Made by a program: the position numbers and the translations under genes
Shown: piece by piece, positions 1 to 10,500 of the stretch
How the letters are laid out: each line of letters starts with the position of its first letter
Position numbering within the stretch: position 1 is the first letter of the stretch
The notes under the pieces: model-generated
Told to the model about the DNA's origin: nothing
The model's database searches: none
The model's input: only the letters and a program-made list of their open reading frames with translations
Assembly: GCA_944324305.1 (NCBI GenBank)
Contig: CALUVV010000010.1
Coordinates: 1 to 64,000 of the forward strand
Source: Candidatus Gastranaerophilales bacterium
GTDB lineage: Bacteria > Cyanobacteriota > Vampirovibrionia > Gastranaerophilales > Gastranaerophilaceae
Length of the DNA stretch: 64,000 bases
Direction of reading: 5' to 3'

Positions 1-309
1 AATAAATGATTTATAAGTTTTTTTAGACCAAGACGATAGTTTACAATTTTTTATTTCCATAAATAAATTTATGGCATCAATTAAAGTTATATCGGAATTT
101 TGGGACAAAATATTTTTATCAATTATTTTAAATATTTCTTCTTTTTGTATTATTCCGACATATTCAAATTCGTTTTTGAATTTTTGAATATTATCAGACT
201 GATCTAAAAAATTTCTAACTGTATCAATCTCAAGTCCTGTAAACATAACAATATCTTCAAGAGTAAATGTTTTGAGTCTTTTGGCTATTTTTAAAATTTT
301 ATCAGTCAT
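1..309 (-). CDS. Hypothetical protein of Mu-like element (3' part outside window)
   Basis: An open frame of 103 codons starts at ATG 309 and runs off the left edge. The start overlaps the stop of the upstream ATPase gene by 4 nt, indicating translational coupling. The visible part begins MTDKILKIAKRLKTFTLEDI, which looks like a short helix-turn-helix segment. After about residue 80 the helical stretch SWSKKTYKSFI resembles the start of a tyrosine-recombinase core-binding domain, but this is only a resemblance. The gene is too short for the ORF cut-off because it is truncated. I do not recognise its function. Its position says it belongs to the transposition operon. Confidence 0.55.
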   Translation of the reverse strand, partial: MTDKILKIAKRLKTFTLEDIVMFTGLEIDTVRNFLDQSDNIQKFKNEFEYVGIIQKEEIFKIIDKNILSQNSDITLIDAINLFMEIKNCKLSSWSKKTYKSFI

Positions 310-989
310 CTAAAAACCTCCTGAATTATATTTTTATCAATCAATTTTATTCCATTTACTAGAGCTATATTTTCTAATGTGTTAATCATTTCAACAATCT
401 TTCTAAAACTTTTTGCTTTTTGATGAATAACGCTTATTACTTCTTTTGTCATATCAACTTCTGAAATTTCGTCTACAATTTGCTTTATATCTGAATATTC
501 AAATTCTGTATATTGATAAATCTCTGAAATTCTATCAAATAAATGTGTATGCTTTTTTAACTTGTGTTTAGCTAAACTCATTCCAACCAGAACAATTGGA
601 ATTCCAGTCTCATCGTGCAAGTCTCTTAATGTTTCTATTGTCTTAAAGTCACTTAAAAGATAATCAATTTCATCTACTATAATCATTTGAGGCTTATTTT
701 TTAGCACATTTACACATTGTCTAAAAATATCAGCAGTAAAAAATCTTGGAATTTCGTCAAGTTCTTTTGCAAGTTCTTCTAAAAACCATTTTGTGGTCAT
801 TTTATTAGTTGCTCTGATATAAATTGAATCAAATTGAAAAGATAAATACAAAGCTGTTTTTGTTTTGCCTAATCCAGCATTACCATATACCAAACCAATT
901 TTTGTAATATTTTCCGGTTTATTTTTTAAATCTTGAATCAGGTTTATAAATCCTTTAACATTCTTAGTATGTACAAATTTGGGTTTCAT
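306..989 (-). CDS. MuB/TnsC-like transposition AAA+ ATPase
   Basis: This 227-residue AAA ATPase is the partner of the upstream transposase. In Mu and Tn7-like systems such ATPases bind DNA, choose the target and activate the transposase. The Walker A motif GNAGLGKTKTA lies near residues 33-44 and the Walker B motif MIIVDEID near 100-107. The reading frame is open up to 1076, but the start at 989 is preferred because AAGGAG sits about 9 nt upstream. That start overlaps the end of the transposase gene by 26 nt, as expected for a coupled operon. The stop overlaps the next gene by 4 nt. An IS21 IstB-type helper is the alternative, but the partner transposase favours the Mu type. Confidence 0.85.
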   Translation of the reverse strand: MKPKFVHTKNVKGFINLIQDLKNKPENITKIGLVYGNAGLGKTKTALYLSFQFDSIYIRATNKMTTKWFLEELAKELDEIPRFFTADIFRQCVNVLKNKPQMIIVDEIDYLLSDFKTIETLRDLHDETGIPIVLVGMSLAKHKLKKHTHLFDRISEIYQYTEFEYSDIKQIVDEISEVDMTKEVISVIHQKAKSFRKIVEMINTLENIALVNGIKLIDKNIIQEVFR

Positions 990-3006
990 ATTCCAAATAC
1001 TCCTTAGATTTCTTATAGCTTGCAAGCCAAGCTCTATCCTCATTACAAGTGCACCCATATTCCAGCAGATATTCATATTTTTCTCTGCTAGTTCTAAATA
1101 ATGGTTTAACTTTTGGATTATACTTTTGAGGTTTTTCTTTTGTTTTCTTAATTTTTGAAGATACTACTGCGGTATGTACTTCTTCTTTTCCTTCTGCATG
1201 TTTACTCTCAATAAGGTTGCACGTAGCCTTTTCGCCACTCTGGTCATAATCCTCAATATCACACTTTAAAATTTCTAAATCTTCAATATTCAAAAACTCC
1301 TTGCAGGCTTTTATTGTCTTGTTTTTAAGCTGTTTTTGCTTTTGTATTTTTTGTTTGTAATCTTCAATGTCTTCTATTTCACCTGTATAATGAGCCAATG
1401 GGTGTGTTAAAGTAATTCTATCCGCACGGCACAAAAATTTGCCTGACATCGTATAAATATTGATATAGCTTAAATCAAAAAGACTGTATTTTATGATTAC
1501 TTTTTGTCTTATTCCGTACAAAGCATCATTAAAATACCAACTGTTTAAAAATCGTATTCCCTGACTTGAAATTGTTTTTATTTCTTGAGCTAACATCAAA
1601 TCATCTAATTCGTTGTTATTTATTTTATCTTTATTAACACCCTTAAACATTTCTTGAATAGTTTTTGATTTATCATTTGGGCAAGGCAAAGAATTTTTAT
1701 ATAAAAGCCAACTATTAATCATTTGAATTGTTTGTTGAATTGTAGGGATAAATTCTTTATGAATTGCGCAATGAAATTTCTCATTCCTTTTTAGCCTTGC
1801 AGGCTTATTTTCTATACTTGTTCCAATGTAACTTGGTAACAGCTTTTCAAAACTTTCCTGCATTTCAAGAAAGAATCTTTCAATAACTTTAGTCCTTGCA
1901 TTATATGGGTTTGCAAAAATTGTTGTTATTCTAAGTTTTTCATAAATTCCTTTTAACCCTATTTCACAGAATGCAGGGCTACCCATAAAATATTTACCCC
2001 TGAAGGCTCTGCCATTGTCTAAATAAACAAATTTTGGTATTTTACCCAAATTTAAAATTGCGTTGCGAAGTGCTGAAGCAATATTTTGAGTATTTTCTTC
2101 AAGCATAATTTCATAACCTACCAATGCAGTTGATTTCCAATCCAGAAAACCGATTAAAGTAGCTCGACAAGGTTTGCCGGTAAAAGGATTAATTACTTGA
2201 AAATTCAATCGTTTGCCATCAGCTACTAAAATTTCACCGACTTCTATTTTTGAAATATCTCTTTTAATATGAGGAATAACCTGTTCTTTTAGAGCTTTTT
2301 CACCTTCTCTTAAAAGCGTCCATCTGTCAAAATAATTTGACTTATACCAATTAGCAAATCTTCTAAAAGTTGGAGGAGCAGGGATATATTCTCTATTGTG
2401 CATTTTTAGGACATATTGGGTAAGTGAGATTGCTTTTCCTATGCTGAATTTATTAGGATTAAGTAAAAATTTTAGAAAAATTTGTTTTTCATATTCATCA
2501 AGTTTAGTTCTTGAATAATCCTCATAATGATACCCTGGAATTAAAAGCTCATAATTTTTACTGTTGCCTAAAACTCTTTTCCATCTTTGAAGGGTGCCTA
2601 TTGAGACTTTTCCAATTTTTGCATAAATTTCGGGATAAAGAGTATTAGAATTGTAAGCACTTAAAAAATTTGAATCAAATTGTTTTTTGCATACCTGAGG
2701 TTTTCTTTGATCTTTCCATAAATTAACCAAATTAAACCTTGCAAGGGCAATTATCTTTGCTTTATCTGGTTTATGAAAATCAGCGATAATCGGTAATTGT
2801 TTTATTGACGTGATTGAAACAAGTTTAGAATAATATTTTTCTTGTAAATCCTCTTCTATACTCGATAAAAGAATTTCAAAACTTTTTCCGCCTTTAACTT
2901 TTATTTCGCGAGTTTGATATTTCACCTTTGAAAGCCTAATCGCTCTGGTGCTTACACCTTTAAGTTCTGCTAATTCTTGAATTGTAATATATTTTTCTTT
3001 ATTCAT
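964..3006 (-). CDS. Mu-like DDE transposase (rve/Mu-transposase C family)
   Basis: This protein of about 680 residues cuts and joins transposon ends. The N-terminus (MNKEKYITIQELAELKGVST) is the winged-helix DNA-binding segment typical of MuA-type transposases. The RNase-H-fold catalytic residues are visible as VADGK (about 260), YLDNG (about 329) and KVIERF (about 372), giving D-D-E. A Mu-transposase C-terminal beta-barrel follows, then a Lys-rich tail. The frame is open to 3120, but the start at 3006 is chosen because the protein then begins with the family's usual N-terminus. No strong ribosome binding site is seen there. It leads the operon with the ATPase gene and is divergent from an HTH gene. 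Confidence 0.85.
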   Translation of the reverse strand: MNKEKYITIQELAELKGVSTRAIRLSKVKYQTREIKVKGGKSFEILLSSIEEDLQEKYYSKLVSITSIKQLPIIADFHKPDKAKIIALARFNLVNLWKDQRKPQVCKKQFDSNFLSAYNSNTLYPEIYAKIGKVSIGTLQRWKRVLGNSKNYELLIPGYHYEDYSRTKLDEYEKQIFLKFLLNPNKFSIGKAISLTQYVLKMHNREYIPAPPTFRRFANWYKSNYFDRWTLLREGEKALKEQVIPHIKRDISKIEVGEILVADGKRLNFQVINPFTGKPCRATLIGFLDWKSTALVGYEIMLEENTQNIASALRNAILNLGKIPKFVYLDNGRAFRGKYFMGSPAFCEIGLKGIYEKLRITTIFANPYNARTKVIERFFLEMQESFEKLLPSYIGTSIENKPARLKRNEKFHCAIHKEFIPTIQQTIQMINSWLLYKNSLPCPNDKSKTIQEMFKGVNKDKINNNELDDLMLAQEIKTISSQGIRFLNSWYFNDALYGIRQKVIIKYSLFDLSYINIYTMSGKFLCRADRITLTHPLAHYTGEIEDIEDYKQKIQKQKQLKNKTIKACKEFLNIEDLEILKCDIEDYDQSGEKATCNLIESKHAEGKEEVHTAVVSSKIKKTKEKPQKYNPKVKPLFRTSREKYEYLLEYGCTCNEDRAWLASYKKSKEYLEYETQICTY

Positions 3007-3177
3007 TGCATAAACATCTATCACTCTAAATTCGGAAGAATGGAAGTGTTTCAAATAAACATTTACCCCTTTTGTATCATTAAGACACACTCTAAACCCT
3101 TGCAGGACTTGAACTATCAAAAAACAGAGTTAAAATAGGTGTACGCAAAATGATTTAATTGTAAGGAAATTACCCCT

Positions 3178-3444
3178 ATGAAAAGAGAACTAATAGAAAA
3201 AATAAAAATACTTGAACAAAAAATGTCCAAATCTCCAAACAATGGAGGTAGTAGATTTTTGTATAAGCGTGAGAGAATGATAAGATTTCAACTTTTAATA
3301 AGGAACTTACCTCAAAAGCAACTGGCAAAACATTTGAAAATAACTGAAAGCTATCTTTCAAAATTAATCACCGGGGAAAGATACAGCCAAGATTTTGAAA
3401 TTTTTATTACTAAACATCTTGAAATAAATTATTGTTTTATATGA
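3178..3444 (+). CDS. Small HTH protein, probable repressor of the Mu-like element
   Basis: This 88-residue protein is transcribed divergently from the transposase gene, with about 170 bp between the two starts. Residues 45-75 (LPQKQLAKHLKITESYLSKL) form a Cro/C1-type helix-turn-helix. AAGGAAA lies upstream of the ATG. The position matches the repressor or Ner-type regulator at the early-region terminus of Mu-like elements, so control of the divergent transposase promoter is the likely role. This is inferred from context. The protein ends with a short aromatic tail. A host XRE regulator is the alternative. Confidence 0.65.
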   Translation: MKRELIEKIKILEQKMSKSPNNGGSRFLYKRERMIRFQLLIRNLPQKQLAKHLKITESYLSKLITGERYSQDFEIFITKHLEINYCFI

Positions 3445-3479
3445 ATAATAATTTAATAGGTTGCGTAATTTAATAAAAT

Positions 3480-3746
3480 TTATTTCTTGTTATTTTCACT
3501 ATTATAAGATTCAACTATTTTGTATATATTTTCTAAAAAATCAGTAGCATCCTTACCATTTTTTAGTTGTTCTTTTTTCAAATTATACTCATTATTTATT
3601 CTTTGTATAATATAATTTTTATAATCAGGACTTATCCAAGGATTTTGCATAACTTGTTGTATTGCTTGATTATATTGAAAATCAGTTGAATAATCTAAAC
3701 CGCTAAATAAAGCTTTAAAAAAATTAAAAATATCTTTATCTTGCAT
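3480..3746 (-). CDS. Small hypothetical protein
   Basis: This gene encodes 88 residues with no signal peptide or membrane segment. It is a helical, Asn/Gln/Lys-rich protein (MQDKDIFNFFKALFSG...) with no motif I recognise. An in-frame GTG lies at 3752, but AAGGAG placed 5 nt upstream of the ATG at 3746 decides the start. It lies just downstream of, and on the same strand as, the repeat protein at 3762-4172, with 15 bp between them, so the two are probably co-transcribed. Confidence 0.55.
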   Translation of the reverse strand: MQDKDIFNFFKALFSGLDYSTDFQYNQAIQQVMQNPWISPDYKNYIIQRINNEYNLKKEQLKNGKDATDFLENIYKIVESYNSENNKK

Positions 3747-3761
3747 ATACACTCCTTTTTT

Positions 3762-4172
3762 TTACTTGTAGCTTCCGACTTTTCTGCCGTATTTGTCGTA
3801 TTCTGTAATTCTACCTGATGAGTCTTTTTTGAATGAACCTACTTTTTGACCGTATTTATTGTATTTTGTTGTTACACCGTTAGAGTTTGTTTTGTAACTC
3901 CCAGTTTTCTGACTGTATTTGTCGTAGGAATTATACCCGGATGAAGTCTTTTTGAAGCTTCCTGTCTTTTGTCTATATTTGTCATATTTATTATACCCAG
4001 AGTAAGTTTCTTTATACGAGCCAGTTTTAGAACCGTATCTGTCATAAGAATTATATCCCGATGATGTTTGCTTGTAAAAACCTGTCTTTTGACCATAACA
4101 ATCATAAGAACTAACTGCAAAAGCAATATTTGCAGAGAACAACATTAATAATAAAACTAAGAATTTTTTCAC
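3762..4172 (-). CDS. Secreted tandem-repeat protein (YDKYGxKTGSYK repeats)
   Basis: This is a 136-residue exported protein. The first 19 residues form a clear signal peptide ending AFA. The rest is six units of about 19-20 residues on the pattern YDKYGQKTGSYK followed by a Ser/Gly-rich linker (SSGYN). The pattern recalls short extracellular beta-hairpin repeats such as MORN- or RHS/YD-like motifs, but I cannot assign a named family. The mature part is strongly basic and Tyr-rich. The repeat-encoding DNA is itself repetitive, so unit number may vary between strains. The function is unknown, and a surface or envelope role is inferred. Confidence 0.7.
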   Translation of the reverse strand: MKKFLVLLLMLFSANIAFAVSSYDCYGQKTGFYKQTSSGYNSYDRYGSKTGSYKETYSGYNKYDKYRQKTGSFKKTSSGYNSYDKYSQKTGSYKTNSNGVTTKYNKYGQKVGSFKKDSSGRITEYDKYGRKVGSYK

Positions 4173-4233
4173 ATTTATATCTCTTCAACTATTTTAGCAC
4201 TACTATTTATTTTATTTAAAAACTATTGTTGCA

Positions 4234-4253
4234 AAAATAGAATTTTCTATTTT
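4234..4253. promoter_or_regulatory. Palindrome upstream of restriction-modification locus
   Basis: AAAATAGAA and TTCTATTTT form a 9-bp inverted repeat around a 2-bp centre. It sits 35-54 nt before the start of the PLD-helicase gene, just before a TATGCT box at 4254-4259. Overlap with the promoter suggests an operator, but no cognate regulator is encoded beside it. Confidence 0.35.
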
Positions 4254-4287
4254 TATGCTATCATAAAAATAGCTCTGGAGGTTCTTA

Positions 4288-7200
4288 ATGGCTTGTAACA
4301 GTACAGATACTAGGTTTTTTACAAATTCTGATGGTTCTAATTTGTATGAACGTTTTAATCATACGCTGAAAAATGCTCAGTATTTTGATGCTCTGGTGGG
4401 TTATTTTCGTACAAGCGGTTTTCATAGATTATATAAATCTTTTGATAAAGTCGAAAAAATAAGAATATTAGTTGGAATCAATGTTGACAGGCAAGTTTTT
4501 GATGCTATTGAAACTATTAGACAGCAAAAACTGGATTTTAATTCTCAAATTAAAATAAAAGAACAATTTAAGGAAGAAATAAAAAGAGAATTTGAGAATT
4601 CTGAAGATACAGAAAATGTTGATTTTGGTGTAAAAAAATTTAAAGAGCTTTTGCAAGATGGGAAATTAGAACTTAGAGCTTGTCGCGAAAAAAATATCCA
4701 TGCAAAAGTGTATATTACAAGATATAATGAGGATATGCCAATATATGGTTCTGTAATAACAGGTTCAAGCAATTTTACTGAAAATGGATTAAATGCCCAG
4801 TATGAATTTAATGTAGAGTTAAAAGATACCCCTGATGTAAAATATGCCTTAGAAAGATTTGAAGAATTATGGGAAAAAGCCATCCCGATATCAGATGATT
4901 ATATTGATGCTATTGAAACAAAGACTTGGCTAAATGAAAAAATAACACCGTATGAAATTTATTTAAAATTTTTATACGAATATTTTTATGATGAAATTAA
5001 TATAGAGAACATTTTTACAAAGGATGATTTGCCGGATAACTACTTGAAACTTGATTATCAAGTAAATGCAATCGCAAAGATTGACAAAATTGTGAAAGAA
5101 TATAATGGTGTATTTATTTCAGATGTTGTTGGCTTGGGTAAAACTTATATTGCAGCTATGTATGCTAAAATTTTAACAGGAAAAATTTTAGTTATAGCAC
5201 CTCCTCCAATCATTCCAAACTGGATAGGTGCATTTAAAGATTTTGAGATAAAATCTAAGAATTACGATATTGAATCAAGCGGAATGTTGCACAAAATTGC
5301 AAATAGAATTGAGAAAGCAGATGCTTGTGGTGAAAAGTTATATGATTATATCTTCATAGATGAAGCTCACAGATTTAGGAATGGAAATAATACTCAATAT
5401 GATTTAATAAAAAGAATTTGCTTAAATAAAAAAGTTATTTTAATAAGTGCTACTCCTCTAAATAATACATTTTTTGACTTTTACCATTTAATTTCTCTAT
5501 TTCAAAATCCTGTTGATAGTGATATACCTGGTTTACCAAATTTAGAAGCATTTTTTGCGAATAGACGAAATGAAATTAAAACTATAGAAAAGCAATGTGG
5601 AGGTAAAGATTCTTCTGAATATATAAATGCAGTAAAAAGAGTTTCTCAAGAAGTTAGAGATAAAATTCTTAAATATTTAATGATAAGAAGAACCAGAACG
5701 GACATAAAGAAATATTTTCAAAAGGATATAAAGAAACAAGGTTTATTTTTCCCTGAAGTTCAAACCCCAGAAAGGCTTGTTTACGAATTTGATACACATA
5801 CAAATGAAGTATTTGAAAAAACAATAAAAACAATTGGAACTAAAAATACACCAAAAAATGAAAAATTAACCTATGCAAGGTATGCTCCGAAAACATATTT
5901 AACAAATAAACAATTAACTGCTTTTGAAGAAACTCAACAAAGAAATAGTGTGGGCTTTATGAAAAGCCGTTTGGTAAAAAGACTTGAAAGTTCCAAATAT
6001 GCATTTGAAATGACATTAAAACGTTCAATCAAGTCTCATGAAAAAATGATTAAAATGTATGAATTGGGCTCTATCTATATTAGTAAAGATATCAACGTCC
6101 TGGACTATATTGATGACGATACAAAAACAATAGAAGATTTATTGGAAAAAGGCAAAGAAAAAGAACTTGAAATATTTTCTTCAGCTGATTTCAGCGAAGA
6201 TTTTATAAAAAATATTAAACAAGATTTATCTTTATTAAAAGGATTATTATCAGAATGGCAAGCAATAAAGCACGATTATAAACAAGAAGAATTTATAAGT
6301 CAGCTTCATTTGAATAAATTATTGAAAGATAAAAAAATAGTAATTTTTACAGAATCCGCAGAAACTGCTGAAAACTTATATAATACTCTCAAAGATGAAT
6401 ATGGAGGTTCTGTATTATATTATTCTTCAGGGCAAAAAGATGAATTAAAAGATGTTATAAAATATAACTATGACCCAAATCAAAAAGAATATGAACAAGA
6501 AGATAAAATTAAATTATTAATAACAACCGATGTATTGGCAGAAGGTATAAACCTGCATCGTTCAAATATTATAGTAAATTATGACTTACCTTGGAATCCA
6601 ACCAGAGTCTTGCAAAGAGTAGGGCGTGTTAACCGTGTTGGGACAAAACACGACAAGGTCTATATTTTTAACTTTTTCCCAACATCAGAAACGGATAAAC
6701 AATTGGGTCTTGAAAACAGTATTATTGCAAAAATTCAAGCCTTTCATAATGCATTAGGTGAAGATGCAAAATATTTAAGCGAAGAGGAAGAAGTTGAATC
6801 ATATAATTTAAGAGGGGAACAGTTATACAGGACTCTAAAATCTAAAGAAACATTTAATGAAGAAGATGAAGAAAGTCCTGAATTAAAATATATTTCCATA
6901 TTAAGAGACATAAGAGATAAAAAAACAGAGTTATATGCGAGAATCGCAGAGCTTCCTAAAAAAATAAGAACTGCAAGATTTAATGAAGATATTACAGCAG
7001 ATTCTTTAGTAACCTTTTTTAGAAAGGGCAAATTACGAAAATTCTGCATTACAAAGGGAGATGCATCTGTTGAAATACCTTTTGATGAGGCTGTTAAATA
7101 TTTTGAATGCACTCCACAAGAAAAGGTGAAAAATTTACCAAGTGAATATTTTGATTTTCTTGCAAAAAACAAGGAATTATTTGGACAACCTATTGATACA

Positions 7201-7533
7201 GAACCAATGATGGTGCGAAAGGGACGTTCTAAAATGGACAAAATAGTTAAAGACCTGAAAGGACTTTTGAATTGTCCAAAATATACACAAGATGAAAAAG
7301 CTTATTTACAGACTGTTATCAATGCATTTGGCAATAGAAAAATCGCAGAAGCAATAGCTAAAAATTTAAGTAATTTCTTTGAAAGTGAATTTGATGATAT
7401 TAAATTGCTTGCAGGCATAAAATCAATTGTTCCAGACATTTATTTATATCAAGATGATAAAAACAAACCCGGAAATCCTGCTCAAAAAAGAGAAATTGTA
7501 CTGTCTGAATTTTTATATAAGAAAGGAGAATAA
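4288..7533 (+). CDS. PLD-nuclease/SNF2-type helicase, restriction subunit-like
   Basis: This 1081-residue protein fuses a phospholipase-D-like nuclease domain to a superfamily-2 translocase. The N-terminal PLD domain has IHAKVYI near residue 140 and TGSSNFTEN about 20 residues later. The helicase follows: Walker A GLGKTY (about 290), DEAH box FIDEAH (about 360), ISATPLNN (about 390) and motif VI LQRVGRVNRVG (about 775). TGGAGG lies upstream of the ATG. The stop overlaps the start of the methylase gene by one base, so the two are coupled. With the methylase it resembles a split type-ISP restriction enzyme in which PLD replaces the Mrr nuclease. DISARM or Mokosh-type helicases are the nearest alternatives. 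Confidence 0.8.
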   Translation: MACNSTDTRFFTNSDGSNLYERFNHTLKNAQYFDALVGYFRTSGFHRLYKSFDKVEKIRILVGINVDRQVFDAIETIRQQKLDFNSQIKIKEQFKEEIKREFENSEDTENVDFGVKKFKELLQDGKLELRACREKNIHAKVYITRYNEDMPIYGSVITGSSNFTENGLNAQYEFNVELKDTPDVKYALERFEELWEKAIPISDDYIDAIETKTWLNEKITPYEIYLKFLYEYFYDEINIENIFTKDDLPDNYLKLDYQVNAIAKIDKIVKEYNGVFISDVVGLGKTYIAAMYAKILTGKILVIAPPPIIPNWIGAFKDFEIKSKNYDIESSGMLHKIANRIEKADACGEKLYDYIFIDEAHRFRNGNNTQYDLIKRICLNKKVILISATPLNNTFFDFYHLISLFQNPVDSDIPGLPNLEAFFANRRNEIKTIEKQCGGKDSSEYINAVKRVSQEVRDKILKYLMIRRTRTDIKKYFQKDIKKQGLFFPEVQTPERLVYEFDTHTNEVFEKTIKTIGTKNTPKNEKLTYARYAPKTYLTNKQLTAFEETQQRNSVGFMKSRLVKRLESSKYAFEMTLKRSIKSHEKMIKMYELGSIYISKDINVLDYIDDDTKTIEDLLEKGKEKELEIFSSADFSEDFIKNIKQDLSLLKGLLSEWQAIKHDYKQEEFISQLHLNKLLKDKKIVIFTESAETAENLYNTLKDEYGGSVLYYSSGQKDELKDVIKYNYDPNQKEYEQEDKIKLLITTDVLAEGINLHRSNIIVNYDLPWNPTRVLQRVGRVNRVGTKHDKVYIFNFFPTSETDKQLGLENSIIAKIQAFHNALGEDAKYLSEEEEVESYNLRGEQLYRTLKSKETFNEEDEESPELKYISILRDIRDKKTELYARIAELPKKIRTARFNEDITADSLVTFFRKGKLRKFCITKGDASVEIPFDEAVKYFECTPQEKVKNLPSEYFDFLAKNKELFGQPIDTEPMMVRKGRSKMDKIVKDLKGLLNCPKYTQDEKAYLQTVINAFGNRKIAEAIAKNLSNFFESEFDDIKLLAGIKSIVPDIYLYQDDKNKPGNPAQKREIVLSEFLYKKGE

Positions 7534-10500
7534 TGGTTAATAATTTCAATAAAAATATTGTAAATGATACTTTTAATAGAGAATATAATGAAGATCAATT
7601 TAAAATTTTTATACATGATTTATTACCTGATGCAGATTTTACAAAAGAAGGACAAATACAATTACCGAATGAGTATAGAGAATTTATAAAAAGTGCAAAA
7701 CGTATTTGCAAATATAAATATTCAACATCTGAATTTGATGAAAATGTACTAACAGTATTAGCAGTAAAGCTTAGAAAAACTACTTCTGTCGACAGAGCTC
7801 GAACAGCACAAAGAAATTTTGTTGCTAGATATCTTAATAATAGCCGTAATTACTTAATGGACGCAGCATTAGTTGCATTTTATTCTGAAGATTCTCAAGG
7901 CGAAATTTCTCCTGACTGGCGATTTTCTCTTGTTCAAATGAACTATGTTACCGAAATTGTTGAGAAATCTAATGGTAAAAAGAAAAGAAAAACAGCAGTA
8001 GAACTCACTCCGGCTAAGAGATTTTCTTTTCTAGTTGGTTCTTCAGAAGATACTCATACTGCACAAAGCCAATTTTATCACTGTTTAGAAAAATCTTCAA
8101 AGGGGGAACAAATAACTCTTGAAGATTTAGTAGCAGCATTTGATATTGAAAAAGTTTCAAAAGAGTTTTTTGAGAAGTACAAAGAATTATATGGGAAATT
8201 GTTAAACGAATTAACTAGGCTCTATGATACAGATAAAGATATTAAACGAGATTTTGATGAACATTCAATTATAAAAGAAGATTTTGCAAAAAAAACAATG
8301 GGGCAACTCGTATTTTTATACTTTATTCAAAAAAAAGGTTGGCTTGGAGTTCCTAAAGATGGAATTTGGGGACAGGGTGATAAAAAATTTTTAAGAAATG
8401 TTTTTGAAAAAGATAAGCGTTATATATCAAATTACGATAATTTTTTTAATGATGTATTGGAACATTTATTTTATGAAGCTCTTGCACAAAAAAGAGAAAA
8501 TAATGATTGGTTTGATAGGTTAAATTGTAGAATTCCTTTCTTAAATGGAGGTTTATTTGAACCAGTTAACGGTTATGAATATGAAGTAACCAATTTAACT
8601 ATAGATAATGGTATTTTTAAAGATATTTTTGATACTTTTGATTTATACAATTTTACAGTGAAAGAAGATGAACCATTAGAAAAAGAAGTAGCTGTTGACC
8701 CTGAAATGCTCGGTAAAGTTTTTGAAAATTTGCTTCCTGAAAATACAAGAAAAGGTAATGGGGCATTTTATACTCCTCGAGAAATTGTACACTATATGTG
8801 TCAAGAAAGTTTGATTAATTATCTTTATAACAAATTAAATACCAAAATAGTCAAACTTTCCTCAGAAAAACAAGCAGAACAGCAATCTTTATTTAAGAAA
8901 AATAAAATAAAACAAATGGTTTTAACGGAAGAAATTTTCGAGGAGAATTTTTCTAGAGAGGATATTTCTTTTTTAATTCGAAAAGGTGATTCTATTTATT
9001 CTAATTCAAATGTCAAAGAAACAATGCCTGATTCAATTATAAATTCGGCAAGTATTATAGATGAAGCTCTTTCTACAATAAAAGTTTGCGATCCAGCGAT
9101 AGGTTCTGGTGCTTTCCCTGTTGGAATGATGAATGAAATTGTACGTGTTAGAGCGACATTAAGTAAATATATAGGAAAACCAGATAGAGCTGTATATGAC
9201 TTAAAAAGAAACGCCATAGAAAAATCAATTTATGGTGTTGATATTGATCCAGGTGCAGTAGAAATAGCCAAGTTAAGATTTTGGCTGTCGTTAGTAGTTG
9301 ATGAAGAAAATACAGCAAATATAAAACCTCTTCCAAACCTAGATTATAAAATAATGCAAGGAAACTCGCTAATTACTAGCTATGAAGGTATTGATTTTGA
9401 TGAAATAGTTGCAAATCAGCCAACGGAAAAACAACTAGATTTGTTTGCATCTAAAAGCGAAAAAATAACTGAAAAAATATCTCAAAAGCAACATGAATTT
9501 TTGAAAACCCCATATGCAACAAAAAAAAGAGAAATAAAACAAGAAATTGAAGATTTAATTATTGAACTTGTTAAAACAAAATTTGAAGAAAAAGCAGAAA
9601 AAGAAGGGAAATCAAAAGATTTCTACGAAGAAAAGATTAGAAATTTCGCACAAAATAAAGGAAACAGAGATTTCTTCCCATGGCAACTGTTTTTTGCAGA
9701 TGCGTTTGATAATGGTGGCTTTGATATAGTAATAGGCAATCCTCCATATGTACAGTTGCAAAAATTTAAAGGAGATCCTGTTCAAAAATTATATAAAGAT
9801 GCTGGATTTAAAGTTCATGATTCAAATGGGGATATCTATTGTTTATTTTATGAAAAGGGCATTGATATTTTAAGAAAAAATGGCTGTCTTTGTTATATAA
9901 CTTCAAATAAATGGATGAGAGCAGGTTATGGTGAAAAATTAAGAACTTATTTTGCTACTAAAACAAATCCTATAAGATTAATTGATTTTGGGGGAGTTAG
10001 TGTATTTGAAACAGCAACAGTAGATGTAAATATATTATTAGTTCAAAAATCACAAAACCTTCGAAATACAATGGCTTGCACTATCGAATCAAAAATGAAA
10101 CGTCTAAATAATTTGAGCGTTTATATTAGTCAAAATTCTATTCCGCAGAAGTTTGATTCTAGCAGTTGGTGTATTTTAAATCCGATTGAACAAAGTATTA
10201 AAAATAAAATAGAAAGTATCGGTACACCGCTAAAAGATTGGGATGTAAATATATATAGAGGTGTACTTACTGGTTTAAATGAGGCATTTATTATAGACGG
10301 TGCCAAAAAAGATGAATTAATCGCAAAAGATCCAAAAAGTGCCGAAATTATACGACCGATTTTACGTGGCAGAGATATTCAAAGATATTCCTATAATTTC
10401 GCTGATAAATGGTTAATAGCGACCTTTCCGAGTCGACATTACAATATAGATGAATATCCTGCAATAAAGGAGTATTTACTATCCTTTGATAAACGAATAT

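Larger units (their letters stand above)
1..3470 (-). mobile_element. End of a Mu-like transposable element/prophage
   Basis: A MuA-like DDE transposase, a MuB-like ATPase and a third gene lie head to tail on the minus strand. A small HTH gene is divergent from them. This is the order seen at the early end of Mu-like phages and related transposons, with the repressor next to the terminus. The element runs off the left of the window, so its other end and cargo are unseen. The right boundary is approximate: it is placed just after the HTH gene because the next genes are unrelated. The heptamer TTGCGTA occurs inverted at 3142-3148 and 3461-3467 and could be part of transposase-binding sites, but this is weak. 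Confidence 0.65.
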
